Positions 53,101 to 60,828 of a DNA stretch of 64,000 nt are shown in pieces. Under the pieces are notes generated by a model. That model had not been told where the DNA came from, made no database searches, and was given only the letters and a program-made list of their open reading frames with translations. A program made the position numbers and the translations under genes. Origin of the DNA: Chimonanthus salicifolius (Eukaryota > Streptophyta > Magnoliopsida > Laurales > Calycanthaceae); the NCBI GenBank assembly GCA_013350335.1, contig CM023540.1:26019175-26083174 (forward strand). Direction: 5' to 3'. How positions within the stretch are numbered: position 1 is the first letter of the stretch; every line of letters begins with the position of its first letter.

Positions 53101-56100
53101 ATTTTGCTCGGCAGATATGAGATCAATGATTAACCTCAAAAGATTTTCTGTGACTTTGAGTTCTTTTCTGGTTTCTCAGTTAACCTCCAAAAGAGCTCCA
53201 TATTGTTCTCTGTTTCTTGTGACAGTAGAGAGCAGATTTGTCAAATCCTGGATATACTAAAGGTAACCTTCTAATTCAGTACTTGGTCTACTGCTTTTCT
53301 CCTCGAGAATTAAAGCTTCAATGTTTTCAGACATGGTCCTCAAAATTCAGAAAAAACGTATGGGCTAGAAATCAAATGTCCTATTCTTTGCTGGGCAATT
53401 GGAACTAATTAAATCAACCATAAACCATTCTCATAATTTTGGGGCAAATTCGTTCCTTCTTCCTGTCAGCCTGCTGAATGTTATTAAGACGCTGACGAGG
53501 AACTTCCTTTGATGTGGTGATGACACCCGGAGGAATACGCATACTATCTATTGGGAATTCATTTGCACCCTTTTGGATGAAGGTGGCCTTAATATTATCC
53601 CCCTTAGGGTAATCAATGAGGCTTGCATTTTGAAGCAGATATTCAAGCTTGTTTCTGGTAAAGATAATATTTGGCTTCAATGGGTTCGTGAGAGATGTTT
53701 GGAGCACAAGAATTTCTGGGATGTCAAGATCACTAGGGACCATTCCTGGACTTGGAGATCCATGTTAAAAATGAGACACAAAGCTGCCCCATTAATGAAA
53801 CAAATCATTGGTAATGGGTGCTCCACTAATTTATGGCTGGATGACTGGCTTCGTTGCGGGAGAATTATTGATGTCTTCGGCAGTCAACCAATGATTGATC
53901 TTGGTATGGGCGATGGCCTCAGGGTCACACAATTTTTTCATGGCAATCAGTGGGCCCTTCCTCCTCCCCCTAAGACCGAGCTTAGTAGTATTTGGGACCA
54001 GATTATTGGTGTCTCCCTCCCCCCAAGAGATACGCCTGACGTGATCATCTAGACCCATTCTCCTGACGGGTAGTTCTCCTTTAAGTCTGTGTGCCAAAGC
54101 CTAATGACTCCTAGGCAGCAGGTATCTTGGGCTGACTTGGTGTGGTTCAAGGGGCTCATCCTCAAAAGCTCTTATTGTGCCTGGAAATTCTTCAACAAGG
54201 AGCTCAAAACTGCAGATACTATCTCTGGTAGGGGTATTAACAGCAACAACTGCAGCACTCTGTGCTTTGTGATGGATGAATGTCATATGCACCTTGGTTA
54301 TGATTGCCATTATGCCAGGGATGTATGGAAAAGGATACTTGATAAGTTTAATTTATCTTTCAATCAATATACCGGTGTGGAGCAGTTCACCAATCTACTT
54401 TGAGGCAGCTAAAAGGTAATCAAGCTCTAATTTCCTGTTTAAAGTTTGCTTCCCTAGTTTCATTTGGCATATTTGGCAGGAAAGAAATAGGCGTATTTTA
54501 AAAAAAAAAAAACAAGGCTTTACCTGCTCCTTACCTTTTTCATGAGATTCTCAGAGATAACAGATGTAGATTCCTATTTTTTTTCTAAGAATGCAGACAT
54601 CTCTAGCATTCCAGGTCAAGTTGTAGCTAAATGGGTTTCCCTCCTCATGGTGACTGCTCTAGGATGGTTTTATCTCCACCCAGGTAGTTGTCCCTTCTGG
54701 AAATTCTGTCCATTTTAATCTATTTGACTGATGCACTATCCAAGAATCGAGAGTAATAGCTAGTGGAGCTTTGATCAACCATGAAAATGTTGTCTGTGGG
54801 AGGATAATCATGAGAAGATGGTCAGCGCCCTGAGTCTGATTACTAATATGGCATCAAAATTGGCAGGGTGCAGTTACCGCATGTGTGCTTTAGTAATGGA
54901 TGATTCAGTGGTGGTCAATGATTTGTTGCAACCCAACAGATCAATTTCGGAACTCATAACCCATTTTTCGGCTTCTAAATCTGTTATTGAGTGTGGTATC
55001 CAAAGTATCAGGATAGGCACTGATTCTGAGGGGGCTATCTTCCAAGGAATTGATCATTGGACCCAGGATCAGCACTTTCACTCATCTAGATTATTTTTGG
55101 GGGCTTTGGTAGTCATGTAACTGAAAATCCGTTTTGACTGCTTTCTGTATATTTCCATATATCCTTATACAAGTGTTAGTGTATGTTGGAGCTTGTCACT
55201 GATGTGGAGACTTTAGGGGGTTTCCCTCTTCCTGAATGATATTTACTTACCGCTTATCATTCAAAAAAAAAGTCCTATGAGACAATAGATGAAATAAAAT
55301 AATTAAAGGAAATGCTTAAGCAAGTTATCCAGCAACAAACATTGCTGACTATTTTGAGAATCTTAAGAATATTTGCACAAGAAAATGTTGTACTAAGAGA
55401 TATTTACACGACATAACTAAAATATAACCAAAATGAGAATCTTGCAATACCTTCACAAGATTTTGATGAAATTTTCCTAGATCCACTGCATTCCTTTTAA
55501 TATCATTCTAAGCTTTCTCTATTTTCTATTATAAAATTGTTTTTTAAGAACTTCTGATTTTTTTGGGCGATAAATAATTTCTGATTATATATGAACATAA
55601 CCCAAATATCTTGAAATTTTCCTGATATCTTCCCAAGACAAGAAGCTGAAAAGAATGGATGGTAGAGATTAGGTTGAAAGTTCCAATATAGCATGAAAAA
55701 CTAATGCTCCTTTGATTCATTAACTCCCATCAAACACCGCAGAGAATGCATTTAATTCCGTCTACCAAATTGAATGTTGAATAACACATGCATAGGATTA
55801 TAGGAATGTTAATTGTGAAGGGCTTAGTTGAAATGGATTTAAAGCATTTTAAAAATAAATGTTGTCAGGTGAACAGGTTAGCAAGGATATAAAACTAACC
55901 ATGTTTTCATGGTCAGCAGCAATCTTATTTGTGCAGAGATATACAGCAGGCAGCACATCTTCAGGTGACAAGGCAAGCAAGCTGCATGATAGAGGGCAGC
56001 AGCATAAATAACCATTCCACTCCAAAATATATACCTAAAACTAAAACATATATGCCCGTTTATCTAAGAAATAAAATATAAAACTTAACAAATAAAATGG

Positions 56101-57799
56101 TAAAACATTTAAAAAAAATACAAAGCAACCATCAAAATAAACCTTCTAAACATGTTGCACAGCATCCTGGTGCCTTTTATCTTGCCCTTTTCTTTCTCCA
56201 CCAAATCAAATGTCTGAGTCAGATGTAAATAGGGAGCAGGCTGTCCGGACTTCCAGCATGCTGCAAGTGTATAAAGTCATGATTCATTGCAATATAGACA
56301 TACTATCCACACAAAAAACAAAAACAAAAAACAAATAAACTGATAAACCATAAAATCACAGGCACCATTCTCAACAGAATGCAAGAGGAATTATAGGTTC
56401 CTGACTGCAAGAAAATTATACTTAACATGACCCAAATTCCTGTTGAATATGAATGTGCAGAGCAGGCATTTACACTATTAATTATGATTTTTTTAATGGC
56501 TTATACCATTAAGTATGACAAGTGACAACCCACAAAATGCATGAGAATCGTGAAACAGATTGGAAGATTATAACCCTCCGATAGGTGGGCTACAAATACA
56601 GAAAAAAAAAAAGGAACATTACAGTCCCAAATGGTTAGACTTAAAAAGAGAAACTGAGCAACCTAGAACAATTTTTTGATGGATATTTGGAGAAAAAATA
56701 TATAATTCCTAGAACACATCAAAAATGTACAAGACCATTTTAAATATTGAGCGAGTATTATTTGGATGCGTTACATTTCTTAATCGCATTAGGTTAGTCG
56801 CATTTTGATCTTGAGTTCACTTTTGGGATGATTTGTGGATAGGTGAGTAACTCAATATCTTTAGAGTGTTTTTTTTTATGACGGAGAACCCAAGAACCTC
56901 ACCTCTCTCCAAGTACAAGGGCGTTGGGAAAAACTCCAGATGCACGCAGACACCTGCAAGTTGTAGGCATCGAGTGACTACGAGACAAGCCATAGGCATC
57001 AAGTGACTGTGGAACTCAAACTAAGACCTTTGGTTCCTAAGCTAAAGTACCTACCAGTTGAACTACCCTGTGCAAGGTCAATGTCCTTACGAGACTTTTT
57101 TTTTGAAATGGAATGTCCTTAGAGATATCAAGTTATATAGAGTGGTGGTCAAGAACTTTAGTCAAACAACTTGTTAAATCATATCTCTAAAAAAATCAAT
57201 TTGTTGAGAATTTGAGGCTGAGTTATTCTGGAATATTGCATTCACAATATTCTTCAACAGAACCCCTTGACTACGTCTTCATTTGCAGTGATGATGACAG
57301 TAGGGGATCTTGAAGAGGAATCCACTGAAAGATATTCCTCAAGACCTTTTCTCAAGGTTCTAGTTTTGAAGAATGTTTTACTTTGGCAAGGCCTTGCACC
57401 ACCTCATGTTAACCTCATGTTAAAGCATCCTGTTTGGCAGCAGCTGCAGCAAATTTATTAACAATAATGTTGTGAGAAAGGGCCATACACCAATTAAAGC
57501 TTCAACTGTGGTCATCCAGATGAAATGTATGACAATCTCATCAACACCTTTTTCAGAGTTGGTCAGTGGACTGCCTTTATCAATTTACAAATGGATCCAA
57601 TGATCCACAGATCTAAGTTGCAATACATTGCCACCATTTATTCACTTTGGCTATGTAGAAGAGGCTTATTAGTCTCTTGGATGAGCAAAAGATCACAGGC
57701 ATATTGAAGTTTATGGGGTTGGCTCAAACTGCTTTCATATTTCTTATCTTCAATTTGTATTTGCACCTCTGGTGTTTTTTCCTTATTAATATGATTACC

Positions 57800-57837
<38 letters not shown>

Positions 57838-60695
57838 TTTAAAGCAAATACTTGGATGTTTTGGTACTGTTGTTTGGCAGTGTTGAGACTTCAGACAAAT
57901 CTGAGAAGAAGTTTAATGTTGGGGGTAGCTTTGAAGTAATGTTGGGGTAGCTTTCAAATAGAAAAAAAATTGGGACAATTAGCAGCTTCATGAGGCACAA
58001 GGTGGGGACCACAATGTGGATTTTTATCCTTGGTATACTTGGGTGGGCCTTCCTTTGAGGGAAATCCATAAGCAGGGCTTTGGAAAGGTTTAGGGTAGGA
58101 TGATCATTTCACAAAGGAATAGGTGTATTTCGGTAGGGCGATTATATTAAATTACGAGAACGGTAATTGGGGAATTTTTTTAATGTAATTTTAAGTATAG
58201 TACTATCTTTAGTTTATTGCTTTAGACAATACAGCTCATTCTTAAAAAATGGGTTCTGGTCTTTAAGATATTATGGGTCCCCATCATTCTGATCCTTCGG
58301 ATCACTGAAAGACAGACCCACAAAATTGATAGTTCAGATAAATGAAAATTTCTTGAAGATTGGGATGTTGCATTCCTGAATACAAAATTCAAAGAGAAGA
58401 CCAACCATGCTCAACAGGAGAATACTTCTCAAATGGCAATGATACAAAAGAAGCAGTGACATCCCCTGTTGAAAGTCCCTGCATAAACAAACTAGGCATA
58501 TTTGCCCTTTCAAAAGGATTGCTTTCATTCTCAAAACAGCAGTGACTAACATCACAATTTGCTTGGAATGATGTACTGAGCTTTAAATTCCCATTATCAT
58601 TGTGACACACATCACCAGAATTACTGTAATACATATCCAACGCTAGAGAAATATCTCCCTTTGCCTTCTCCAGTATAGATGAAGCATTTTTTCTTGAAAT
58701 ACTCTCATTTACTATTTGAAGAAACTTATCTAACTCCTCCTTGTAGGGTTCCACGGAACAGTCTGTCAAGTTGCCATCACTTGTGCATTGCTCAGCTGCA
58801 GGTTCAAGTTTAGTAAAGAATTTTGTAATGGTGGACTGTTTGCATCCACTAGACTGTGGAGTTGAAGATAGAGATAATTTGGCCTTTTTCTTAGGCTTTG
58901 GCTTATTTACAGGGCTCACATCCCTTTTTCCAAGGGAACCAGTGCTTTTAGTGGATAGACCCAAGTTAGGTGCCTTCTTGTCTTGACTTGAAGAGCCTTT
59001 TCCATGAGAAGTCCCATTAATGGATTGCAATTCAGAAAGGGGCATAGAACCATGGAAAGAGCTTGTTTGGGAGCTGGTAATGGGCACATTACAAGAAACT
59101 GATTGCTCCCACACCTCTGTTTCACGTTCATAGAAATCAGAAACAGCTTCAACAATGTCTCCACCTGATTTAGTGAGAAGGTCAACCATCTGATCTTGAG
59201 TAACCCATTTTGGCAAACAATCACGGAGATCCTGTACCATACACTTTACATCTTTATCATTCATCAGAACTGTTTGCAAACTTCCAATGCTTTCAACTAC
59301 ATCTTTATCATTCATCGGAATTGTTTGCAAACTTCCAATGCTTTCAACCAACTTCAGAGGTTGTTCAACCTCTTTTTCTATTTCTGCTGTCTCGCTTGAA
59401 ACAAAATCAACAGCAACATCACCTTTCTCATCAACCTCCAGCGATCGCCGACGAAAACCTATCAAAAACTCATGCTTGTTAGCCATCTCATCAACCAGCC
59501 CAGCAAAATGCTTCTGCATTGCAATGGCATGATTACTATCAAATTTCCCAACATCCAACCCCACAGTTGGAATAACCCGCTTTGGCCTCAGAAACCGTAT
59601 ATACTCTCTCAGCTCACTATAGCTTGAATGTTCGCTGTATGGAACAAGGTGGATTTCACATGAATCCTTCACTCGAACAGCAAACCCATCACGTTTTGTT
59701 TCATACATCCACCCAGTAGGAACAAAACCAACAGCCTTCATATATCCTCTCTCAAGCATTATCTCCTTCATTTTCACAAAATTGGGTCGAAAATAAGGCC
59801 AAGTCTCACCCAACACATTCCAACCAATTACATGGACAGTGCTTGCAGAAGCATCCTCAGTAAAAGTGCCACTCTCCCCCAACCCCAATGCATTCAAAAT
59901 TGTCATCTTTCTTCCATCCACATACACTGGACAGTTACATCGTCGTGATATCTCAAGCAAAATCCTCTCTTTCCCAATGATGTAAGTAGCAACAAGAAAC
60001 AACACCGAACTCCCTGACTTCTCATTTTCATTCCTAATATTTTCCACAGTCCTCACAATATACTCAATCGATTCTTCTTGCGAAGGAAATACAAATTTCG
60101 GGTTACAGTATGTTGTATCCAAGAAAACCGCGTCCGCCCCCACAAACTGACAGAGTATGGGATCCGTTTTGAGCGAATCACAAAAGCGGAAATCGCCTGT
60201 ATGGACATACCTTTCACCGCATACCTTGAACAGGAATTGAACAGCACCAGGACAGTGGTTGGCATCGATCAGGGTGACAGCACAGCCATCAATCTGGACA
60301 GTCTCACCCTGCGGGAGGGGGAAAACAAAGAGAGAGGAGACCTTTAGGAAGTCGATGAGGAGGCGGGCGGTGGTCTGGGAGCAGAAAATGAGGCCTTTGG
60401 ACCAGGTGTGGCCGAGGCCGGCGTAGTGGTCGGAGTGGAAATGTGAGAGAAAGTAGGATATGGAGAAGTCGCCTGAGGAGCGGAAGGCATCGACAATGAA
60501 TCGAGTTTTGGGGATGAGATTGGATTGGGGGAAGTTGGGTGGAATAGGAGGGAGAGGGGAGTTGGTTGAAAGGAGACTGAAGGAAAGGGGAAGGGTATTT
60601 TGGGAAGAAAGATTTGAGAAAGATTTGCAGGCGTCGAGAAACAGTGAAGAGGAAATTAGGGTTTTAGCGGGGGAAGAAGGGAGAGTGGCAGACAT
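25921..60695 (-). CDS. LIG6: DNA ligase 6: SNM1-type nuclease fused to ATP-dependent DNA ligase (20 exons)
   Basis: Exons (minus strand): 60695-58406, 56260-56143, 55981-55900, 47656-47554, 47451-47355, 44842-44740, 41191-41063, 40769-40722, 40132-40035, 39922-39857, 39015-38856, 37524-37417, 36708-36659, 33109-33075, 32946-32885, 32804-32643, 32175-32087, 31994-31895, 26316-26199 and 26111-25921. All borders are GT-AG and all phases agree, giving about 1,402 residues, close to Arabidopsis LIG6 (about 1,400). LIG6 is a plant-specific nuclear ligase linked in Arabidopsis to double-strand-break repair and seed longevity. The N-terminal half is a metallo-beta-lactamase/beta-CASP nuclease; the C-terminal half is an ATP-dependent ligase with motif I KYDGQR (K1045). 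The start is ATG 60695, because the upstream in-frame codon is TTG. No inactivating change was seen, so the gene looks intact despite introns filled with mobile elements. Confidence 0.95.
28990..30870 (+). mobile_element. LINE 3' half inserted in the Copia relic
   Basis: The translation starts at the post-RT region (KEKGGLGITPLQLRNQALLCKWNWKFGKE, about 29090-29175), followed by the zf-RVT block (WKNLAPPRVQAFL, 29700-29738) and an RNase H domain (FKFNVDGAAKGKPG-like near 30250; ESDLANAI near 30460). It ends 'ttaatgaacttttttctattaccgctcaaaaaaaa' (about 30837-30869). Frameshifts and stops show it is dead. The left boundary is approximate. Confidence 0.8.
30965..31380 (+). mobile_element. Solo LTR with TGATG...CATCA ends
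   Basis: 416 bp from TGATGTAGGACACGG to GTGTTCCGCATCA, with flanks ggtac (30960-30964) and ggcac (31381-31385), a 5-bp duplication with one mismatch. It contains a TATA-like 'ttataaatac' (31240-31249) and a downstream 'gaatgaaatt', typical of the R region. It lies inside the Copia relic of LIG6 intron 18. Confidence 0.7.
32385..32530 (-). mobile_element. LINE or SINE 3' tail fragment
   Basis: 'ttttttgagcagtaacaaaagaaattttattaaaag' reads on the minus strand as a 3' terminus (taataaaa...ctgctcaaaaaa) similar to the LINE tails at 30840 and 33466. It is in LIG6 intron 16, same orientation as the gene. Confidence 0.55.
33412..35090 (-). mobile_element. LINE 3' half in LIG6 intron 13
   Basis: Minus-strand translation has WRGLAPPRVQILVWCAMKWKILT (zf-RVT region, about 34520-34590) and SPLGHIFQVNLWLVVGIGGRTRF (about 34930-35000). 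RNase H debris lies at about 33690-33960. T-rich tails at about 33412-33440 and 33466-33500 mark the 3' end. An unrelated block starting 'tgtaactacccggatttttgggtaat' (about 35008) disturbs the 5' part. It has the same orientation as LIG6. Confidence 0.75.
35160..35282. repeat. Imperfect ~55-bp tandem repeat
   Basis: Two copies of a unit reading 'aat(c)aata(g/a)agttgact' then 'ctttgagttctatgaattat' and 'taatatattggt', at about 35170-35225 and 35228-35282, within LIG6 intron 13. Confidence 0.8.
37016..37135 (-). mobile_element. LINE 3' tail fragment in LIG6 intron 12
   Basis: 'cactttttttgaaggtaacttcattaatc' is the reverse complement of the LINE terminus with 'taatgaagttacc', followed by about 100 bp of LINE 3' UTR-like sequence. 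Confidence 0.6.
39857..56260 (-). CDS. LIG6: LIG6 exons 2-10: ligase N-terminal (DNA-binding) domain
   Basis: Exons 2-10 encode about residues 764-1044, the alpha-helical DNA-binding domain found before the catalytic core of eukaryotic ATP-dependent ligases. Recognisable blocks are GKIKGTRMLCNMFRS (exons 2/3), LSPEDVLPAVYLCTNKIA (exon 3), REMYNNLGDLGDVA (exons 4/5), EKEMKFLVRTLVRNLRIGAM (exons 6/7) and PGIPIRPMLAR (exons 9/10). The exons are 48-129 nt. The separating introns range from about 100 bp to 8.2 kb. Confidence 0.92.
41570..42183. repeat. GTGAGAGTAG-rich degenerate repeat tract
   Basis: 'gtgagagtag' or close variants recur at about 41841, 41859, 41899 and 41927 with irregular spacing. 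The right part (about 42100-42183) matches, in opposite orientation, the sequence near 63868-63950: 'gtgagctc-acatg-ccagtgag'. Both look like parts of one dispersed, probably LTR-retrotransposon-derived, family. Long open frames on the minus strand here are low-complexity His/Ser/Thr products. Confidence 0.5.
42184..43407 (-). mobile_element. Solo LTR (1.2 kb) in LIG6 intron 6
   Basis: Read on the minus strand it starts TGATGCGGAGC and ends CCTACATCA, with a perfect 5-bp duplication TCACC (42179-42183 and 43408-43412). A minus-strand 'taataaac...ggactttgtaatccctcatta...attaatgaaag' region (about 43295-43220) resembles an LTR transcription/polyadenylation segment. The plus-strand interior is rich in GTGGCGG/GGAGG; the overlapping open frames there are incidental. 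No internal domain was found, so a solo LTR is preferred. Confidence 0.7.
46005..46178. repeat. Direct repeat of ~68 bp, spaced by ~38 bp
   Basis: Copies at 46005-46072 and 46111-46178 share 'tgaaagaagattagagaaga' and 'gaagaagtcaaagagaagg' in the same order with a few substitutions. LIG6 intron 5. Confidence 0.85.
47064..47108. repeat. (GA)n microsatellite in LIG6 intron 5
   Basis: About 22 GA units with one AA interruption near 47085. Confidence 0.9.
48549..48745 (+). mobile_element. tRNA-derived SINE, near full length
   Basis: Flanked by a 14-bp duplication with one mismatch (48535-48548 agtgatgaccacag; 48746-48759 agtgaggaccacag). It has a pol III B-box-like GAGTTCAATTCCC (48608-48620), an A-box-like 'gactaatggcc' about 50 bp earlier, and a 3' end 'ctaagtctt' followed by about 14 A. 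It lies in LIG6 intron 3, antisense to the gene. Related copies lie at 18644 and 24401. Confidence 0.88.
49240..51000 (+). mobile_element. Ty3/gypsy-like remnant: LTR-like segment and gag
   Basis: About 49240-50350 looks like an LTR: a TATA-like and leader region 'ttatttaaggagtcgtatgtagcc', then 'gatcaataaaattgg'. About 50570-51000 gives gag pieces in shifting frames: MSKLTNKERIERLK and then TLKMDFPRYSGTQPTEWLNHV (first and second halves of a typical capsid block), with SLGREANQWYQ after another break. Antisense to LIG6, intron 3. Exact LTR borders and a second LTR were not identified. Confidence 0.65.
52133..52859 (-). mobile_element. LINE 3' fragment inserted in the LINE relic
   Basis: Flanked by a 13-bp duplication with one mismatch: ggatagagcagtg (52120-52132) and ggatggagcagtg (52860-52872). 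Without the TRIM it carries, it is about 195 bp and reads on the minus strand as a LINE tail ending 'tgcaccttttattaatgaaatct'. The host LINE reading frame resumes right after the second duplication. Confidence 0.8.
52236..52767 (-). mobile_element. TRIM (terminal-repeat retrotransposon in miniature)
   Basis: Two LTRs, 52236-52452 (217 bp) and 52552-52767 (216 bp), are highly similar and on the minus strand run TGTGATAC...GGGTCGTTACA. The 99-bp interior has, next to the 5' LTR (minus strand), a primer-binding site TGGTATCAGAGC (52549-52538) complementary to the 3' end of initiator tRNA-Met, and a purine-rich aaaggaggtgga just before the 3' LTR (about 52464-52453). A perfect 5-bp duplication taaaa lies at 52231-52235 and 52768-52772. 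No coding capacity. Confidence 0.93.
57230..57800 (+). mobile_element. LINE fragment in LIG6 intron 1
   Basis: Translation contains FLKVLVLKNVLLWQGLAPPHVNLML (about 57345-57420), a relic of the zf-RVT block, and FINLQMDPMIHRSKLQYIATIYSLWLCRRG (about 57575-57665). It ends with LINE-like 'cttattaatatgattaccattt' before an AT microsatellite (57802-57835). Antisense to LIG6. Confidence 0.6.
57802..57835. repeat. (AT)n microsatellite
   Basis: About 17 AT units directly after the LINE tail in LIG6 intron 1, possibly grown from the LINE's A/T-rich end. Confidence 0.9.
58406..60695 (-). CDS. LIG6: LIG6 exon 1: SNM1/Artemis-type nuclease and PCNA-binding linker
   Basis: A single 2,290-nt exon encodes residues 1-763 plus one base. 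Nuclease motifs: HFHSDH with H85, H87, D89 and H90 (HxHxDH metal site); NHCPGA with H147; HTGDFR with D168; FLDTTYCNP with D193; and the beta-CASP block VPYSEHSSYSEL with E355 and H356. Residues 450-483 are a 17-residue tandem repeat. A UBA-like segment lies at about 497-526, a basic NLS-like PKPKKKAK at about 599-606, a PIP box at 620-627 and a second UBA-like segment at about 655-692. Residues 1-60 are Ser/Pro/Leu-rich without a clear domain. If intron 1 were retained, the frame would end five codons later (stop 58391-58389). Confidence 0.93.
58815..58838 (-). other. LIG6: PIP box coding segment in LIG6
   Basis: Encodes QSTITKFF (residues 620-627), an exact fit to the PCNA-interacting consensus Q-x-x-(I/L/M)-x-x-(F/Y)-(F/Y), directly after a basic stretch. 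Replicative ligase I and vertebrate SNM1A use similar boxes. Function here is inferred from the motif alone. Confidence 0.8.
59247..59348 (-). repeat. 51-bp in-frame tandem duplication in LIG6 exon 1
   Basis: Two adjacent 51-bp units encode VESIGSLQT-IP/VL-MNDKDV twice (residues 450-466 and 467-483), differing at two residues. They sit in the linker between the beta-CASP domain and the first UBA-like segment. Confidence 0.9.
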
Positions 60696-60828
60696 GGAAA
60701 ACAAGGACTAGACTTCAGGGTTTCATTTGCTAGGAGTTGCAGACTCATGAGCGTTGCAGCAATTGGCGCGAGAAATTGGAGCCTTTGCCGTTTGCACTAT
60801 CCGGTGCGGATCGCTTTGTTGTCAGGGG

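Larger units (their letters stand above)
51000..55275 (+). mobile_element. LINE ORF2 relic, antisense in LIG6 intron 3
   Basis: Domains in order: the linker after the endonuclease (KLDRLERFENINKNLNAYQQ... EEEKFRQKGRIHDMNLKDVGTHYFY, 51087-51368); reverse transcriptase palm blocks (FRPNALTDELYKIISHILVSRVKKHIPELISPYQTDFV, 51832-51945; KIDLHKAYEV near 52037); then, after an inserted 727-bp element, RGLRQGDPISPFLFLVVIDAL (52935-53000); the post-RT region (DEGGLNIIPLRVINEACILKQ, about 53575-53640); zf-RVT (about 54115-54400); and RNase H remnants (about 54890-55110). It ends with 'cttaccgcttatcattcaaaaaaaaa'. Multiple stops. The 5' boundary with the gypsy relic is unclear. Confidence 0.85.

Noticed and set aside
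53573..54052. 159-codon open frame as a gene
   Set aside because: It is the post-RT region of the LINE relic (DEGGLNIIPLRVINEACILKQ...).
58389..60704. A separate SNM1-like gene ending at the stop at 58389, with an independent ligase gene downstream
   Set aside because: A GT donor at 58405 joins exon 1 in phase to CWKSGQPAPYLHL at 56260, the continuation expected for plant LIG6, and total length matches the family.
58389..60704. Start codon at 60704
   Set aside because: That codon is TTG; the first ATG in frame is at 60695.
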